Below are positions 54,291 to 64,000 of a stretch of 64,000 nt of DNA, piece after piece. Position 1 is the first letter of the stretch, and every line of letters begins with the position of its first letter. The stretch covers positions 803,940-867,939 of the forward strand of contig NZ_CP091277.1 in the NCBI RefSeq assembly GCF_029633965.1, given 5' to 3'. A model generated the notes under the pieces. That model made no database searches. It saw only the letters and a list, made by a program, of their open reading frames with translations, and was not told where the DNA came from. The DNA comes from Methanogenium sp. S4BF (GTDB taxonomy: Archaea; Halobacteriota; Methanomicrobia; Methanomicrobiales; Methanomicrobiaceae). The translations under genes were made by a program, and so were the position numbers.

Positions 54291-55304
54291 TTAGTATTTA
54301 AACCACTTAAAACAGTGAAGACCCTGATTAAATACCCAGTATAATGTATTTTTGGCACGATAATCGACCGATAATTGAATTATTCCATTATTTCCAGCAA
54401 TACAATAGCCATCAGATAATTTGATAATCACTCCTTTATCCATATCATCCGCATTATCTTTTTGATATTCACCCACATCCCACCTTTGGCCAGCATAAAT
54501 ACCACCTGGCGGTTCGATAAGATCCATGTATTTTGCATACCCCCTTAATACGTGCCAGATACGTTCAATATCCCATTTTTCCCAGTCAATGATATTTTTT
54601 TGTTCCCCGGATAATATCTGCCTCGCCCGTAATGTAGGGCTATGTACCGGTTGAATAATTTTCGGAGCATCCCCCCTTTCTATCGCATCTATTGCCTTCA
54701 GGAAAAGAGGAACACCAATCGTTTTGATCATGTTGTTATTCAGTTCCGGTCCATCACTCCCGGGCGGAATATCATACCATTCCTGAAATATTATTTCCCC
54801 ATTATCCTCTCCTTTACTGATAAAATGGACAGTAACCCCCCCAGATTTTTCCATATTGTAATACATCCAAAAAAACGGATTTGGCCCCCGATATGAGGGT
54901 AAGAGTGATGGGTGCAGGTTGACTGCACCACATTTCGGAATGGAAAGAATATTTTCATTCAACAGGTGAGACATTGAATATACAGCGATAATATCAGGGT
55001 TTTTCGATCGAACCCAGGACGCAAAAAGGTCCTGATTTTCATTGGTTAAATAATAATATGGAATATTCTTTTTTTTGCACAAAGAATGCAGATTTTCGGT
55101 ATTATTCAATTTTTCGTATAATCCGGAAAGGTTCCGTTTCAATTGTGAGGGAACAATTCTTGGAGCGTCTTCCGCTATCCCTGCAATAGTATGTTTTGAA
55201 CTCAGAAATGCCGGCATTATTGGAGACATTCCCTGAGTAATAATTATAATAATAATGGTAACCACCCCTAAACCAATAGTCAGGGCCCTTTTTGAGACGT
55301 ACAT
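54291..55304 (-). CDS. Formyltransferase-family enzyme (sugar N-formyltransferase-like)
   Basis: The 337-residue protein has the 10-formyl-THF-dependent fold. The core motif is VNLHPSLLPSYRGPNPFFW with catalytic N and H, and the third residue is Asp in GEDNGEIIFQE. A C-terminal domain like methionyl-tRNA formyltransferase follows. In this setting an amino-sugar N-formyltransferase is the likeliest reading. The N terminus VTIIIIIITQGMSP is a beta strand and not a membrane anchor, and the true start may be a little after 55304. It precedes the GNAT and deacetylase genes on the opposite side of the cluster. Donor sugar unknown. Confidence 0.8.
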   Translation of the reverse strand: MYVSKRALTIGLGVVTIIIIIITQGMSPIMPAFLSSKHTIAGIAEDAPRIVPSQLKRNLSGLYEKLNNTENLHSLCKKKNIPYYYLTNENQDLFASWVRSKNPDIIAVYSMSHLLNENILSIPKCGAVNLHPSLLPSYRGPNPFFWMYYNMEKSGGVTVHFISKGEDNGEIIFQEWYDIPPGSDGPELNNNMIKTIGVPLFLKAIDAIERGDAPKIIQPVHSPTLRARQILSGEQKNIIDWEKWDIERIWHVLRGYAKYMDLIEPPGGIYAGQRWDVGEYQKDNADDMDKGVIIKLSDGYCIAGNNGIIQLSVDYRAKNTLYWVFNQGLHCFKWFKY

Positions 55305-55331
55305 GTGGTGCGTGAAATAAAAATATTCAAT

Positions 55332-56333
55332 TCAGAATTTCCTCCTGATTTTCATTGCAAGCTCAATAATTGATGAATAATTCTCCACACTGTAATATGG
55401 AACCAGCTTTGGGTTAAATTTGGCAGCAAATTCTGCCAGATTCGGAATATTTCCCTGCATCATATTTACTTCCCCAAAACCTTTGCTGCATAATTCCTGA
55501 AGAATAGTATATACTGAGAAAATATTCACTCCGCTGTTTCTAAAATCCGGATCAGAGGCAACACTCCATATATATGCTCTTTTTGTGTCCCACAACCAGA
55601 TTTGTGACCCGATAATTTCATCATACTGATTTTTTGCAATCCACATGTCACCAATTTTATTCCGGTTTATGTGTTCAATCACTTTATTAAATGCAGTAAT
55701 ATCTGCAGGTGGCAGAAGATTTTGCCGCTCAAATACTTTTTGAAACAAAGTATTGTGAATCTCTGCATTCCTGATGCTTTGGAGGCTTATACCGGATTTC
55801 GTCGCACGCGTAATCTCTCTTTTAATCTCTCTTGAGGCATTGTTCAGATCAAAAGAATTCAGGTCAAGATAATACGTATAAAAAACTCTGCTTATCCATC
55901 TATTCCATGTTAACGGCCTGACGTCCAATATGTCAGGAGAATTCGTAATAATTGTGGATAAATACTTTTGATTCCGAATTAATTTTTCCAGACTATGAAT
56001 GCAAAGGAAGTAATCTTCTTCCATTTTTCGAATTTTAGTGCTATTAGACGGCCTTAAAACAAAACCACCGTATGGTGTCATTACACTCGTTGAAATTGCA
56101 TTTTTAAAAATACCTTTTGATTTATAAATGAATAGTGAGCACCCGCACATTAATTCATTTTTATCATTAAAGCAACCGAATATTTTTGGTTCAGCTTTAA
56201 ACGATTCACTGCAAAGACCCAGCCAGTCACTGGTATGAAATATCGTACCCTGGACAGAATTCTCTACCAATTCATCCCAAACTGAGTATTCGGATTCTTC
56301 CAGAACTCTGGCTTCAATGGTTGATTTACCCAT
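55332..56333 (-). CDS. GNAT/FemAB-like acyltransferase
   Basis: The product (333 residues) has the two-lobed layout of FemAB/BioF2-like GNAT proteins: YSVWDELVENSVQGTIFHTSDWL at the start, and later IGSQIWLWDTKRAYIWSVASDPDF plus the helix-strand FGEVNMMQGNIPNLAEFAAKF. Homologues in glycan clusters acylate amino sugars or peptides. ATG 56333 is preceded by GGTGGAAAAG, and an earlier ATG at 56354 lies within the previous gene. It overlaps the deacetylase by eight bases, so the two are coupled. An amino sugar exposed by deacetylation could be its substrate; that is inference. Confidence 0.75.
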   Translation of the reverse strand: MGKSTIEARVLEESEYSVWDELVENSVQGTIFHTSDWLGLCSESFKAEPKIFGCFNDKNELMCGCSLFIYKSKGIFKNAISTSVMTPYGGFVLRPSNSTKIRKMEEDYFLCIHSLEKLIRNQKYLSTIITNSPDILDVRPLTWNRWISRVFYTYYLDLNSFDLNNASREIKREITRATKSGISLQSIRNAEIHNTLFQKVFERQNLLPPADITAFNKVIEHINRNKIGDMWIAKNQYDEIIGSQIWLWDTKRAYIWSVASDPDFRNSGVNIFSVYTILQELCSKGFGEVNMMQGNIPNLAEFAAKFNPKLVPYYSVENYSSIIELAMKIRRKF

Positions 56334-57378
56334 TACTTTTCCACCACTTTGCAATATCCTCCCCGCTCGTCATCCAGGCGCCCTTATCAGAACAGTACTC
56401 CAGAATCTTCCTGTACATCATCTGCTCAGGCAGGTCATCCACCAGAGAGTCATTGTGCCAGAGGAGCGTAAAGACACCCCGGCACTCTGCTGTGGAGTCT
56501 ATAAGGCAACGCACCACTTTCAGGGCAGCCTCTGTGTCCAGACGCATATACGGATCTAAGAGCGAGGTTTCCATGACAATCAGGGGGATCTCGACAATCC
56601 CAACATATTTTTTTGACTCAAGATTGTATGGTAGAAAAGGATGGCACATCCCATTCCTGAAGCCCACACAATCGCCATATCCAAAGGTGGTATCATACAT
56701 AAATCCGGCATGGCTCAGATATTCCCACGTATCCGGCACCCGGAAGTGGAGATAGTGATTCCGATATCCGACTACATCTGAACCAAGGGCATCCTCCAGT
56801 CTCTTTTTTTCTTCACAAATCCGTTCATAGGAATTATATGCCGTATGCCCTCCGTGAAGTCCCACCTCCCATCCCCTCCCCGGGATATTTCTGATCTCAT
56901 CTTTTAAATCCAGAATATCATATGAATAATCCTTATCTCCGGGTTTTAAGGCAAGAAAATAAAAACTTGATTTTGCGCCATAATTCTCTTCCATATCCAT
57001 AATTTTTTCAAAATTGCACAAAGGATTTCTTTTATTGTATACGTCTTTGATAGACCTTGAAAAGGTATTTTTGTTTTTTCTATACAGAGATTGTGCTACA
57101 TGAAACCCTCGTTCGGGAACGCCCCGGTAAACAAAGTCAATGTCATGAGTGAGGCAGACTGCAAATCTCATGCCATCAGGATATTCAGGTTTGTACCCTG
57201 AATCTATCAGAAATCTGGATACGTCCGGCTGAAAAATGTCTCTTGTTTTGCTAAGGTAATAGGGGAAACGATCATGCTTATCCCTGAATGCAGAATTGTA
57301 TTCTTCCTTTCTTGAAAAATGATCCCATAAATCCGGCCGGTTTTTCAATAATTCATGGTATTCCCTGTTCATAAGCAA
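56326..57378 (-). CDS. Polysaccharide deacetylase family protein
   Basis: The 350-residue protein has a NodB-like barrel. The metal-site Asp pair is in CLTHDIDFVY, the two His are in VGLHGGHTAYNS, and GYRNHYLHFRVPD is the third motif. LLWHNDSLVDD near the end supplies the catalytic His. It probably removes an acetyl group from an N- or O-acetylated sugar of the surface glycan. It starts a short operon with the acyltransferase and then, after 27 bases, the formyltransferase. ATG 57378 or 57372 are both possible. Confidence 0.85.
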   Translation of the reverse strand: MLMNREYHELLKNRPDLWDHFSRKEEYNSAFRDKHDRFPYYLSKTRDIFQPDVSRFLIDSGYKPEYPDGMRFAVCLTHDIDFVYRGVPERGFHVAQSLYRKNKNTFSRSIKDVYNKRNPLCNFEKIMDMEENYGAKSSFYFLALKPGDKDYSYDILDLKDEIRNIPGRGWEVGLHGGHTAYNSYERICEEKKRLEDALGSDVVGYRNHYLHFRVPDTWEYLSHAGFMYDTTFGYGDCVGFRNGMCHPFLPYNLESKKYVGIVEIPLIVMETSLLDPYMRLDTEAALKVVRCLIDSTAECRGVFTLLWHNDSLVDDLPEQMMYRKILEYCSDKGAWMTSGEDIAKWWKSNG

Positions 57379-58399
57379 CCCTTCAACAGTGAATAGAGAG
57401 CATTTCAGAAGGCATCGTTCCTACAGCATCTCCTTTACCAATATACCGGGGGTTTCCATCCTTTTCGATGGTATTTCATGGAATATTTCAACAATCTTCG
57501 TTTAATCAGCCCCAATCGGCTCATTCCACCCACCTTCCAATGTCTCAGCGCACCCGGTGCTCTCCCGCAGCCGTATGCAGGGTACTTCAGCATATCCCGC
57601 CGCCAGAGACCCGCCCCCCTGTCCCGGAGTCAGTGAGAATCATCTTTGATGTTTCATCAATGGAGTATGCCCAAATACGCGAGGGATTCAGTCAGTCAAA
57701 TATTCTTCGGGAGATTATCATATGAGGCAATAAGCCTTTCGGGTTTTCTTCAGTCCGGGATAGCGGGAATAAAATGATCGAACGATTGCAGTTTCATCAC
57801 CATGCTCTCAAATTTCACCAGACATCTCCATAATACGCCCCACGTACTCTTCTGTGTTCATGTTCGACGCCTGGTGAACGGTAGCGACATCATACGCCCC
57901 CACCACCTGATCTGTATCATCACATTGTACCTGATTAACCTCATATATCCACCATCACATCGGATTTGGCGTACGGGAAACTGAATATAACAGTTCAAAA
58001 ATTGAAACATTACAATCCTGAACATATCCTAAAGAAAATACCATAAATTCCGCTATACACCGGTTATGTCACATTGAGGACATCGGGGAAATTATGGTGC
58101 TCACGGTGCGACAATCAGAACCACCCCCGGCCCAGCGACAGATATCATTAAATATTGTTACGAAAATAGCAGAGCGGAATATGGTAATAATTTCCACCAA
58201 AATAACCTCCATATTGTGAGTATTATTGCAATTTAAAGACAAAAAATAGGCCATCATTTATTTTTAATGAAGAAACGTAAAGAAATGCCAACAAATATGC
58301 AGACATATTTATATAATAGTACAGCAAGGGTGCCCGGAAAAATGGAGAACAACTATTTATACAATTTGATATGTATAGACCATCAGACCGGGTGAAAAT
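57379..58399. other. Gap with gmd promoter and possible gene remnants
   Basis: No intact gene. On the minus strand, 57920-57810, an open stretch reads DDTDQVVGAYDVATVHQAS, then MNTEEYVGRIMEMSGEI and stop; it looks like the tail of a lost gene, unidentified. The right end is very AT-rich, with a TATA-like ATTTATATAATAG near 58308-58320 that may serve gmd. GGGTGAAA stands just before its ATG. Confidence 0.4.
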
Positions 58400-59443
58400 A
58401 TGACAACAGCATTAATTACTGGAATCACGGGCCAGGATGGTTCATATCTTGCAGAATTACTGCTCCACAAGGGTTATGAAGTGCATGGCCTGATCAGACG
58501 ATCATCCACTTTTAACACCTCACGGCTTGGCCACATCTACGAAGATCCCCATGACCCCGGGGCCCGCCTTTTTCTTCATTACGGCGACCTCTCAGACTGT
58601 GAGCAGATATCCAATATCGTCTACAATATCAAACCAGACGAAATTTATCACCTCGGTGCTCAGAGCCATGTGCGGGTGAGCTTCGATACACCTGAATATA
58701 CCGGGTCTGTAACCGGCCTCGGAACGACCCGCCTCCTGGAAACGATACGGAAGAGCGGAAATGGGATAAAATTCTACCAGGCATCAAGCAGCGAGATGTT
58801 TGGAGCAACACCTCCCCCCCAGAATGAAAAAACGCCATTTTGGCCAAGAAGCCCGTATGCGTGTGCGAAAGTCTACGCATATTGGATGACGAAAAATTAT
58901 CGTGACGGGTACAACATGTTTGCCGCCAATGGCATTCTCTTCAACCATGAATCACCTCGTCGCGGTGAAACATTTGTCACACGGAAGATTACCCGTGGAA
59001 TAGCAGGAATCCTTTCCGGAAAGGAAAAATACCTCTATCTTGGAAATTTGGACGCTCGCCGGGACTGGGGTTTTGCCCCGGAATATGTCGAGTGCATGTG
59101 GCGTATCCTGCAGCAGGACGACGCTGATGATTTTGTTATTGGGAGCGGACAGACCAACTCAGTCAGAGAATTTGTTGAAGAATCGTTCACATACGCAGGT
59201 TTGGATACCAACGAACATGTCAAAATCGATCCAAAATATTTCAGGCCTACCGAAGTCGAATCATTGATCAGCGATACACAAAAAAGTAAAGAAAAACTGG
59301 GATGGACACCAAAAATTAAATTTTATGACCTTGTTCGAATAATGGTCGATGCTGATCTCCGTGCTTATGGTTTAACTCCACCAGGTGAGGGGGATGAAAT
59401 TCTTCAGAAGGTTTTCCCGGATAAATGGTGGCATGGTGACTAA
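58400..59443 (+). CDS. gmd: GDP-mannose 4,6-dehydratase
   Basis: The 347-residue extended SDR starts [20 protein letters not shown] with the GXXGXXG NAD site. It has [31 protein letters not shown], quoted here as its first two-thirds of the Gmd signature. Catalytic residues are in [10 protein letters not shown] and [12 protein letters not shown] (Y-X3-K). It forms GDP-4-keto-6-deoxymannose, the precursor of GDP-fucose, rhamnose or perosamine. The next gene, fucose-synthase-like, begins two bases after its stop. Complete. Confidence 0.95.
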   Translation: MTTALITGITGQDGSYLAELLLHKGYEVHGLIRRSSTFNTSRLGHIYEDPHDPGARLFLHYGDLSDCEQISNIVYNIKPDEIYHLGAQSHVRVSFDTPEYTGSVTGLGTTRLLETIRKSGNGIKFYQASSSEMFGATPPPQNEKTPFWPRSPYACAKVYAYWMTKNYRDGYNMFAANGILFNHESPRRGETFVTRKITRGIAGILSGKEKYLYLGNLDARRDWGFAPEYVECMWRILQQDDADDFVIGSGQTNSVREFVEESFTYAGLDTNEHVKIDPKYFRPTEVESLISDTQKSKEKLGWTPKIKFYDLVRIMVDADLRAYGLTPPGEGDEILQKVFPDKWWHGD

Positions 59444-59444
59444 A

Positions 59445-60395
59445 ATGGAATTCTGGGATAACAAAAATATATTAGTAACAGGCGGAGCCGGATTCCTCGG
59501 CACCTTCCTCATCGAAAAACTTCTGCTAAAAGGTGTACAGAAAGAAAATATCAGAATACCAAGAAGCAAAGACCTCGACCTCCGAGAGTGGGAGGGCTGT
59601 ACAGAGGCAGTTGAAGGCATTGACATTGTCATTCACCTTGCTGCACGTGTCGGGGGAATCGGGTACAATCAAAAATATCCGGCAAACCTCTTTTACGACA
59701 ACGCGATGATGGGCATTCAACTGATTGAAGCAGCCCGGTTAGCGGGTGTTGATAAATTTGTCGAGGTCGGTACAATCTGTGCATATCCGAAGTATACACC
59801 AGTACCATTCAAAGAGGAAGATCTCTGGAACGGTTATCCCGAGGAGACAAACGCCCCTTATGGCCTCGCAAAAAAGATGCTCCTGGTTCAGACCCAGGCA
59901 TACAGACAACAGTACGGGTTCAATGGCATCTATCTCCTTCCCGTGAACCTCTATGGGCCGGGAGATAATTTTCATCCCGAACACTCCCATGTCATTCCTG
60001 CCATTATCAGAAAAGTAGTTACAGCAAGGGACAATGGTGACCGATATATTGAAGCATGGGGAAACGGCAGTGCATCCCGCGAATTTCTCTATGTCGAAGA
60101 TGCAGCTGAAGGAATTATCCTTGCATCCGAAAAATATGAAAAAGCCGATCCGGTGAACCTTGGTTCAGGCAGAGAAATTACCATAAAAGAGTTGATCACT
60201 CTCATTTCTGACCTCGCCGGCTACGATGGCGATATCCACTGGGACACCTCAAAACCAGACGGACAGCCAAGGCGGTGTCTTGATGTCTCCCGGGCGGAAA
60301 AAGAGTTTGATTTCCGGTCAAAGACATCTTTTGAGGAGGGCCTGAGAAACACGATCAGCTGGTATGAAAAAACTGCAGCGGAGGGATTAATCTGA
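59445..60395 (+). CDS. GDP-L-fucose synthase-like epimerase/reductase
   Basis: The product (316 residues) is an extended [61 protein letters not shown] and the catalytic [10 protein letters not shown]. The order and text match GDP-fucose synthase (Fcl/WcaG). Next to gmd it should turn GDP-4-keto-6-deoxymannose into GDP-fucose. Members acting on other sugars exist. In-frame starts run back to 59385 inside gmd; ATG 59445, with GGTGA upstream, is my choice. Its stop overlaps the CTG start of the next gene. Confidence 0.87.
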   Translation: MEFWDNKNILVTGGAGFLGTFLIEKLLLKGVQKENIRIPRSKDLDLREWEGCTEAVEGIDIVIHLAARVGGIGYNQKYPANLFYDNAMMGIQLIEAARLAGVDKFVEVGTICAYPKYTPVPFKEEDLWNGYPEETNAPYGLAKKMLLVQTQAYRQQYGFNGIYLLPVNLYGPGDNFHPEHSHVIPAIIRKVVTARDNGDRYIEAWGNGSASREFLYVEDAAEGIILASEKYEKADPVNLGSGREITIKELITLISDLAGYDGDIHWDTSKPDGQPRRCLDVSRAEKEFDFRSKTSFEEGLRNTISWYEKTAAEGLI

Positions 60396-61552
60396 AGATC
60401 CTCGTCGCATGTTCAACGCTTGACATGAAGTATAAACTTGGCTGCACCCCATCCTGGTGGCAGCTGCTCAAAGCGCTCCATGAGATCGGCAACGAAGTGA
60501 TCGCCGTCCCTTACCTCGGTGACCCGGTTGAATCGCCATGGTGGAGAACATATCCAAATCCATGCAGTTGTGAGAGTAAAATGTATAATCGCATTCTCGA
60601 GCACAAAAAGCGATGCGGAACACTTGCAAGTCACAATGAAAATCCAAATTCTCTCCTGAACAGGTTTGCCGAACGGTATGTAAAGCGAAAATGGGAGGAC
60701 CATATCTTCTCCATACTTCAAAGTGAGAAGGATGTTGATGCCGTCTTTATCATGAACATCCCTCTCAATCACATCAAAGGGATTGCAGAAAAGATACATG
60801 AGGAATTCGCGATACCTGTCGAGTATTATGACGGCGACATGCCAACAATTCTTCCAAAATATGCAACAGGAAGAGGATTTAAATTCAATTATTATGTTGA
60901 TGCAGACCTTTCGGAGTTTGATGCATTCTTTACGAACTCAAAAGGTGTCATACCCGACCTTGAAGAGATGGGGGCCAGAAACGTTCACCCCCTCTATTAT
61001 GCGGCAGATCCGGATCTCTTTACACCGGTCAATATTGAAAAGGATATTGACATCTCATTTTTTGGTTATGGGAGCGAATTCAGGGAGGAATGGATGACAA
61101 AGATGATTGCCAATCCTTCAATGCATCTTGCCGATGTAAACTTCAGCGTTGGCGGGAGAGGATTTGGAATCCCCATGAAAAAAGTACACCTCATCGGAGA
61201 TCTCTCATACAGTGCCTTCAGAGAGTTTTGCTGCCGAAGCAAGATATGCCTGAATATAACCCGGTGGTCACATACGAACGTCTATGCCTCGGCAACGGCA
61301 CGACCATTTGAGCTGGCAGCATATGGTGCATGCATCGTGTCACAGCCCTACAATGGAATTGAAGAGTGGTTTGATGTTGGGAAGGAAATTATGGTTGTCC
61401 AAAATGAACGTGAAGCAATTGAAATATACAACTGGTTGCTGTCTTCCGGGGAGGAGAGAGAAAAAATGGGGGAAAATGCACGGAAACGGATTATGATGGA
61501 ACATACATTTCATCACCGAGCTAAGAAAATCGTTCAGAATTTTGCGAAATGA
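60392..61552 (+). CDS. CgeB-like glycosyltransferase with CTG start
   Basis: The 386-residue protein belongs to the CgeB/DUF3880-type GT-B group: [47 protein letters not shown], then [21 protein letters not shown] and [16 protein letters not shown]. It likely adds a sugar to the glycan. The frame is open upstream of ATG 60425 and encodes [11 protein letters not shown], the missing first strand of the fold. The only start in reach is CTG at 60392, six bases after a perfect GGAGGG and overlapping the stop of the epimerase gene. So I take CTG as the start. Confidence 0.8.
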   Translation: MKILVACSTLDMKYKLGCTPSWWQLLKALHEIGNEVIAVPYLGDPVESPWWRTYPNPCSCESKMYNRILEHKKRCGTLASHNENPNSLLNRFAERYVKRKWEDHIFSILQSEKDVDAVFIMNIPLNHIKGIAEKIHEEFAIPVEYYDGDMPTILPKYATGRGFKFNYYVDADLSEFDAFFTNSKGVIPDLEEMGARNVHPLYYAADPDLFTPVNIEKDIDISFFGYGSEFREEWMTKMIANPSMHLADVNFSVGGRGFGIPMKKVHLIGDLSYSAFREFCCRSKICLNITRWSHTNVYASATARPFELAAYGACIVSQPYNGIEEWFDVGKEIMVVQNEREAIEIYNWLLSSGEEREKMGENARKRIMMEHTFHHRAKKIVQNFAK

Positions 61553-61683
61553 GACTGAAAATACCCGGAATATCAGAAACAGAAGAGAAAAATGAGCAGG
61601 ATCAAAACAGCACATGAATCGGTATGCTTGAAAAAAACCGGGTTTAATTTGAAACGACATATAAATTGATCAGAGGTGAAAAC

Positions 61684-62829
61684 GTGAAAATCCTTCAGGT
61701 AATTCCTTATTTAAACCCCCAAAAAGGAGGAGATGTAAATGTGTGTTGTAATATATCAAAGAAGCTGGCGGAGAAAGGCCACTCTCTGACGATTATTACA
61801 TCCGATTATGATTATGATGAGAACTTTTCATCAGAACTGCAATCAGGCGGAATTGAAGTGATCCCGTTTCATTGCAGTTTTAATATGTCGTATTTTTTCA
61901 TCTCTCCATCAATGAAAAAGTGGTTGGAACAACAGATGAAATCTTTTGATATAATCCACCTCCACAGCTATCGGTCGTATCAAAATTTATTGACATGCCG
62001 GTTTGCGAAATCAAATAATATACCATACATTTTGCAGGCACATGGGTCGTTATGCACTTTTTTTCAAAAAAAAGAAATTAAAAAAGTATTTGATTATCTA
62101 TGGGGTTTTGATCTCCTGGCTGATTCTGCCGGTTTTATTGCACTTTCCACAGCAGAAATGATGCAATACGAATCAATGGGTGCAAAAACAGAAAATATTG
62201 AAATAATTCCAAATGGAATATCACTTGACAAATATGATGGATTAAATAAATACGAATCATTTAAACATCAATATGGTATTGAATCTGAGAAAGTGATTCT
62301 CTATTTAGGGCGTGTTAACAAGGGCAAAGGATTAGATCTGCTGCTTAAAGCATTTTCTCTCGTTAAGATGAACTACAATAATGTAAAATTAGTAATAATT
62401 GGTCCTGACGATGGTGCCCTGAATGATCTCAAGACAATTGCAAACGAATTAGCAATCGATCAGGATGTCATATTCACCGGTTTCGTTAGTGAAGAGGAAA
62501 AAATAGCAGCATTACTCGATGCAGACATCTTTGCTACTCCATATTATTGGGGATTTCCGGTAACTTTTATTGAAGCCATGGCATGCAGAACTCCAATAAT
62601 TACATCCAGAAACGAAAATAATCTGGAATGGATCGATAATTTTGTAGGATATACAACTGACTACAGTGAAACATGTTTCGCCACCTCTATTGAAAAATTG
62701 TTACTGGATGATGAGGTCAGAGAACGGTTTGCTTCAAATGGACTTCAGCTTGTTAAACAAAAATATGACTGGAATAAAATTGTTGATGATGTTGAAAAAA
62801 TATACTCAAAGCATTCTATATCTAAGTGA
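61684..62829 (+). CDS. GT4-family glycosyltransferase
   Basis: The product (381 residues) is a GT-B enzyme: KILQVIPYLNPQKGGDVNVC, the donor domain VILYLGRVNKGKGLDLLLKAF, KLVIIGPDDGALNDL, and ADIFATPYYWGFPVTFIEAMAC with the EX7E-type glutamate. It probably makes one glycosidic bond of the surface polysaccharide with retention. The GTG at 61684 has AGAGGTGA five bases before it; an ATT/ATG at 61666 has no such site. The donor is unknown. Coding DNA is AT-rich like the rest of the island. Confidence 0.87.
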   Translation: MKILQVIPYLNPQKGGDVNVCCNISKKLAEKGHSLTIITSDYDYDENFSSELQSGGIEVIPFHCSFNMSYFFISPSMKKWLEQQMKSFDIIHLHSYRSYQNLLTCRFAKSNNIPYILQAHGSLCTFFQKKEIKKVFDYLWGFDLLADSAGFIALSTAEMMQYESMGAKTENIEIIPNGISLDKYDGLNKYESFKHQYGIESEKVILYLGRVNKGKGLDLLLKAFSLVKMNYNNVKLVIIGPDDGALNDLKTIANELAIDQDVIFTGFVSEEEKIAALLDADIFATPYYWGFPVTFIEAMACRTPIITSRNENNLEWIDNFVGYTTDYSETCFATSIEKLLLDDEVRERFASNGLQLVKQKYDWNKIVDDVEKIYSKHSISK

Positions 62830-62892
62830 TAATTAAAATGATTGCATTCAGATACATAGATTATTTTACAAGTCAACGAATTATAAAATCAA

Positions 62893-63948
62893 TTATGCCA
62901 TCAATATTTTCAATCCGTCTTTTGTTCCCTTCAGGTAGGCCTGAGTCTGATCCAGGTTCTTTTCGTAGAGCAGATATACTCCAACATTAAACCAAAATTC
63001 CATAATAAAAAAATAACACAGATAAAATAGCTGTTGGTAAATTTTTGCGTGTTTCTTCATAAATAAAAACTCATTTCGCACCATGTAGTATATTGCAATA
63101 GATCTCCCTTTCCCACTTTTTGTTGACCCCCCTCCTTTATGCCAAACCTTCGAATTATATGCATACACTGATTTCCAGCCTTCCCTATATCCTCGCATAC
63201 CCCAGTCATTCTCTTCTCTAAATGAAATGAAGGTGCTATCCAGCATTCCCACCAGTTTTATCATACTGACCTTTGCCAATAGACAGGAACCATGAATATA
63301 AGCAACCTCGTTGTTCTCATCATATTGGCCAACATCATTTTGATTATACCCAATATGCTTAGGATGAAAAGTCCAGGTATTCTGTTTCGCTCCTGCAAAC
63401 TGAATCGTCTTTTTGCTCCCATTATAGTTATAATAATATATTTTTGGTCCGACAAACCCGACCTGACAATCACTTTCTCCAGCAGTAATTAGTTCTGTCA
63501 GAAAATTCCTGTCAACCACGGTATCATTATTGAGAAGCAAAACATATTGAGGATTTAAATAATCAATTGCGAATCTCATCGCAATGTTATTGCCTTCCGT
63601 AAAACCTTCGTTTTTTTCATTTTTCACCAGTATTAATCTCTGATTTGAGGGGATAGACTGAAAAGCATTTTCGTAAGATGATACTGATTCAATATATTTT
63701 TGCTCATATTCAAAAATGTGAATTGGTTTGTTACCCATTTGGTAATCTATAAAGTCTGATTGGACAGGCGTATTGCCACAACAGTAATTTCTGATCTGAT
63801 CCAGTGAATCATTTTCTGATCCATTATCCACAACCACCACATCAAAATTGGGATACGATATCTGATAGACAGACTCCAAACACTCGATTGTATCCTCCCA
63901 TCCATTCCAGTTCAGAATAATGATCGAAACACGAGGAGCTGCTTCCAT
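62893..63948 (-). CDS. GT2-family glycosyltransferase
   Basis: The product (351 residues) is a GT-A enzyme of the rhamnosyltransferase-like GT2 type. It starts PRVSIIILNWNGWEDTIECL, then VVVVDNGSENDS, has LVKNEKNEGFTEGNNIAMRF and the DXD-like LLLNNDTVVD, and FREENDWGMRGYREGW, the acceptor loop. A hydrophobic stretch near 305-325 suggests membrane contact. ATG 63948 follows GAGGGGTG by eight bases; GTG 63957 lies within that site. It is oriented against the gene to its left. The sequence 63949-64000 beyond it is a short upstream spacer. Confidence 0.87.
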   Translation of the reverse strand: MEAAPRVSIIILNWNGWEDTIECLESVYQISYPNFDVVVVDNGSENDSLDQIRNYCCGNTPVQSDFIDYQMGNKPIHIFEYEQKYIESVSSYENAFQSIPSNQRLILVKNEKNEGFTEGNNIAMRFAIDYLNPQYVLLLNNDTVVDRNFLTELITAGESDCQVGFVGPKIYYYNYNGSKKTIQFAGAKQNTWTFHPKHIGYNQNDVGQYDENNEVAYIHGSCLLAKVSMIKLVGMLDSTFISFREENDWGMRGYREGWKSVYAYNSKVWHKGGGSTKSGKGRSIAIYYMVRNEFLFMKKHAKIYQQLFYLCYFFIMEFWFNVGVYLLYEKNLDQTQAYLKGTKDGLKILMA

Positions 63949-64000
63949 ATTATTCACCCCTCTTGCATATCATCAGGCATCTTCCTTCCAAATTTTATTT

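Noticed and set aside
57468-57984. 60-85 codon plus-strand ORFs before gmd
   Set aside because: No homology or ribosome site; the better protein-like texture is a short stretch on the other strand, kept only as a possible remnant.

Overview
The window is from a methanogenic euryarchaeon, most likely of the order Methanomicrobiales; the genus cannot be fixed from sequence alone. The evidence is a run of coenzyme F430 genes (cfbA, cfbE, cfbD, cfbB), a methanogenesis-marker-9-type protein, a tetrahydromethanopterin gene (mptD), archaeal coenzyme A genes (coaBC, pantoate kinase, phosphopantothenate synthetase), archaeal replication genes (two RFC small subunits, MCM), an NMD3 homologue and a class III type IV pilin.

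Layout. 1-6 kb is accessory and partly decayed: the start of an RND/MMPL exporter, an iteron-like repeat, a HepT/MntA toxin-antitoxin pair, a twice-frameshifted TIM-barrel gene, hflX and the wreck of an IS21 istB. 6-10 kb has a tRNA-Leu and two paralogous AMP-forming acyl-CoA synthetases, one with a ribbon-helix-helix domain at its N terminus. 10-28 kb is GC-rich informational and cofactor DNA. An RPA-associated-protein / phosphoesterase / Lhr helicase operon runs on the minus strand, divergent from rfcS-mcm. After these come mptD, a TatD-like hydrolase, DUF424, nmd3, a TYW2-like methyltransferase, the CoA genes overlapping a second rfc gene, an AIR-synthase-like gene and thiD. 27.5-33.5 kb holds an Lrp regulator with two small partners, a pilin, a broken copy of a DUF447 gene, a second copy of the iteron-like repeat in the opposite orientation, and an overlapping trio (DUF447, CitG-like, marker 9). 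33.9-39.1 kb holds the cfb cluster, ilvE and tRNA-Glu.

From the tRNA-Glu to the end of the window the DNA becomes AT-rich and is a surface-glycan island. It holds two GT2-type glycosyltransferases (one DPM1-like), three GT4-type transferases, a CgeB-like transferase, a DUF2206 membrane protein, a flippase, a CDP-glucose-derived dideoxysugar set (rfbF, rfbG, rfbH plus a cupin epimerase), a sugar formyltransferase, a GNAT/FemAB-like enzyme, a polysaccharide deacetylase, and gmd plus a fucose-synthase-like epimerase. The long gaps in the island carry debris: a group II intron domain V and an internally deleted nucleotide-sugar dehydrogenase.

Points most worth a second look are the two copies of a ~400 bp repeat rich in TTTCCAC/GTGGAAA units, the ribbon-helix-helix/acyl-CoA-synthetase fusion with palindromes at its own promoter, a possible archaeal CDP-ascarylose pathway, and two genes whose best start codon appears to be CTG.
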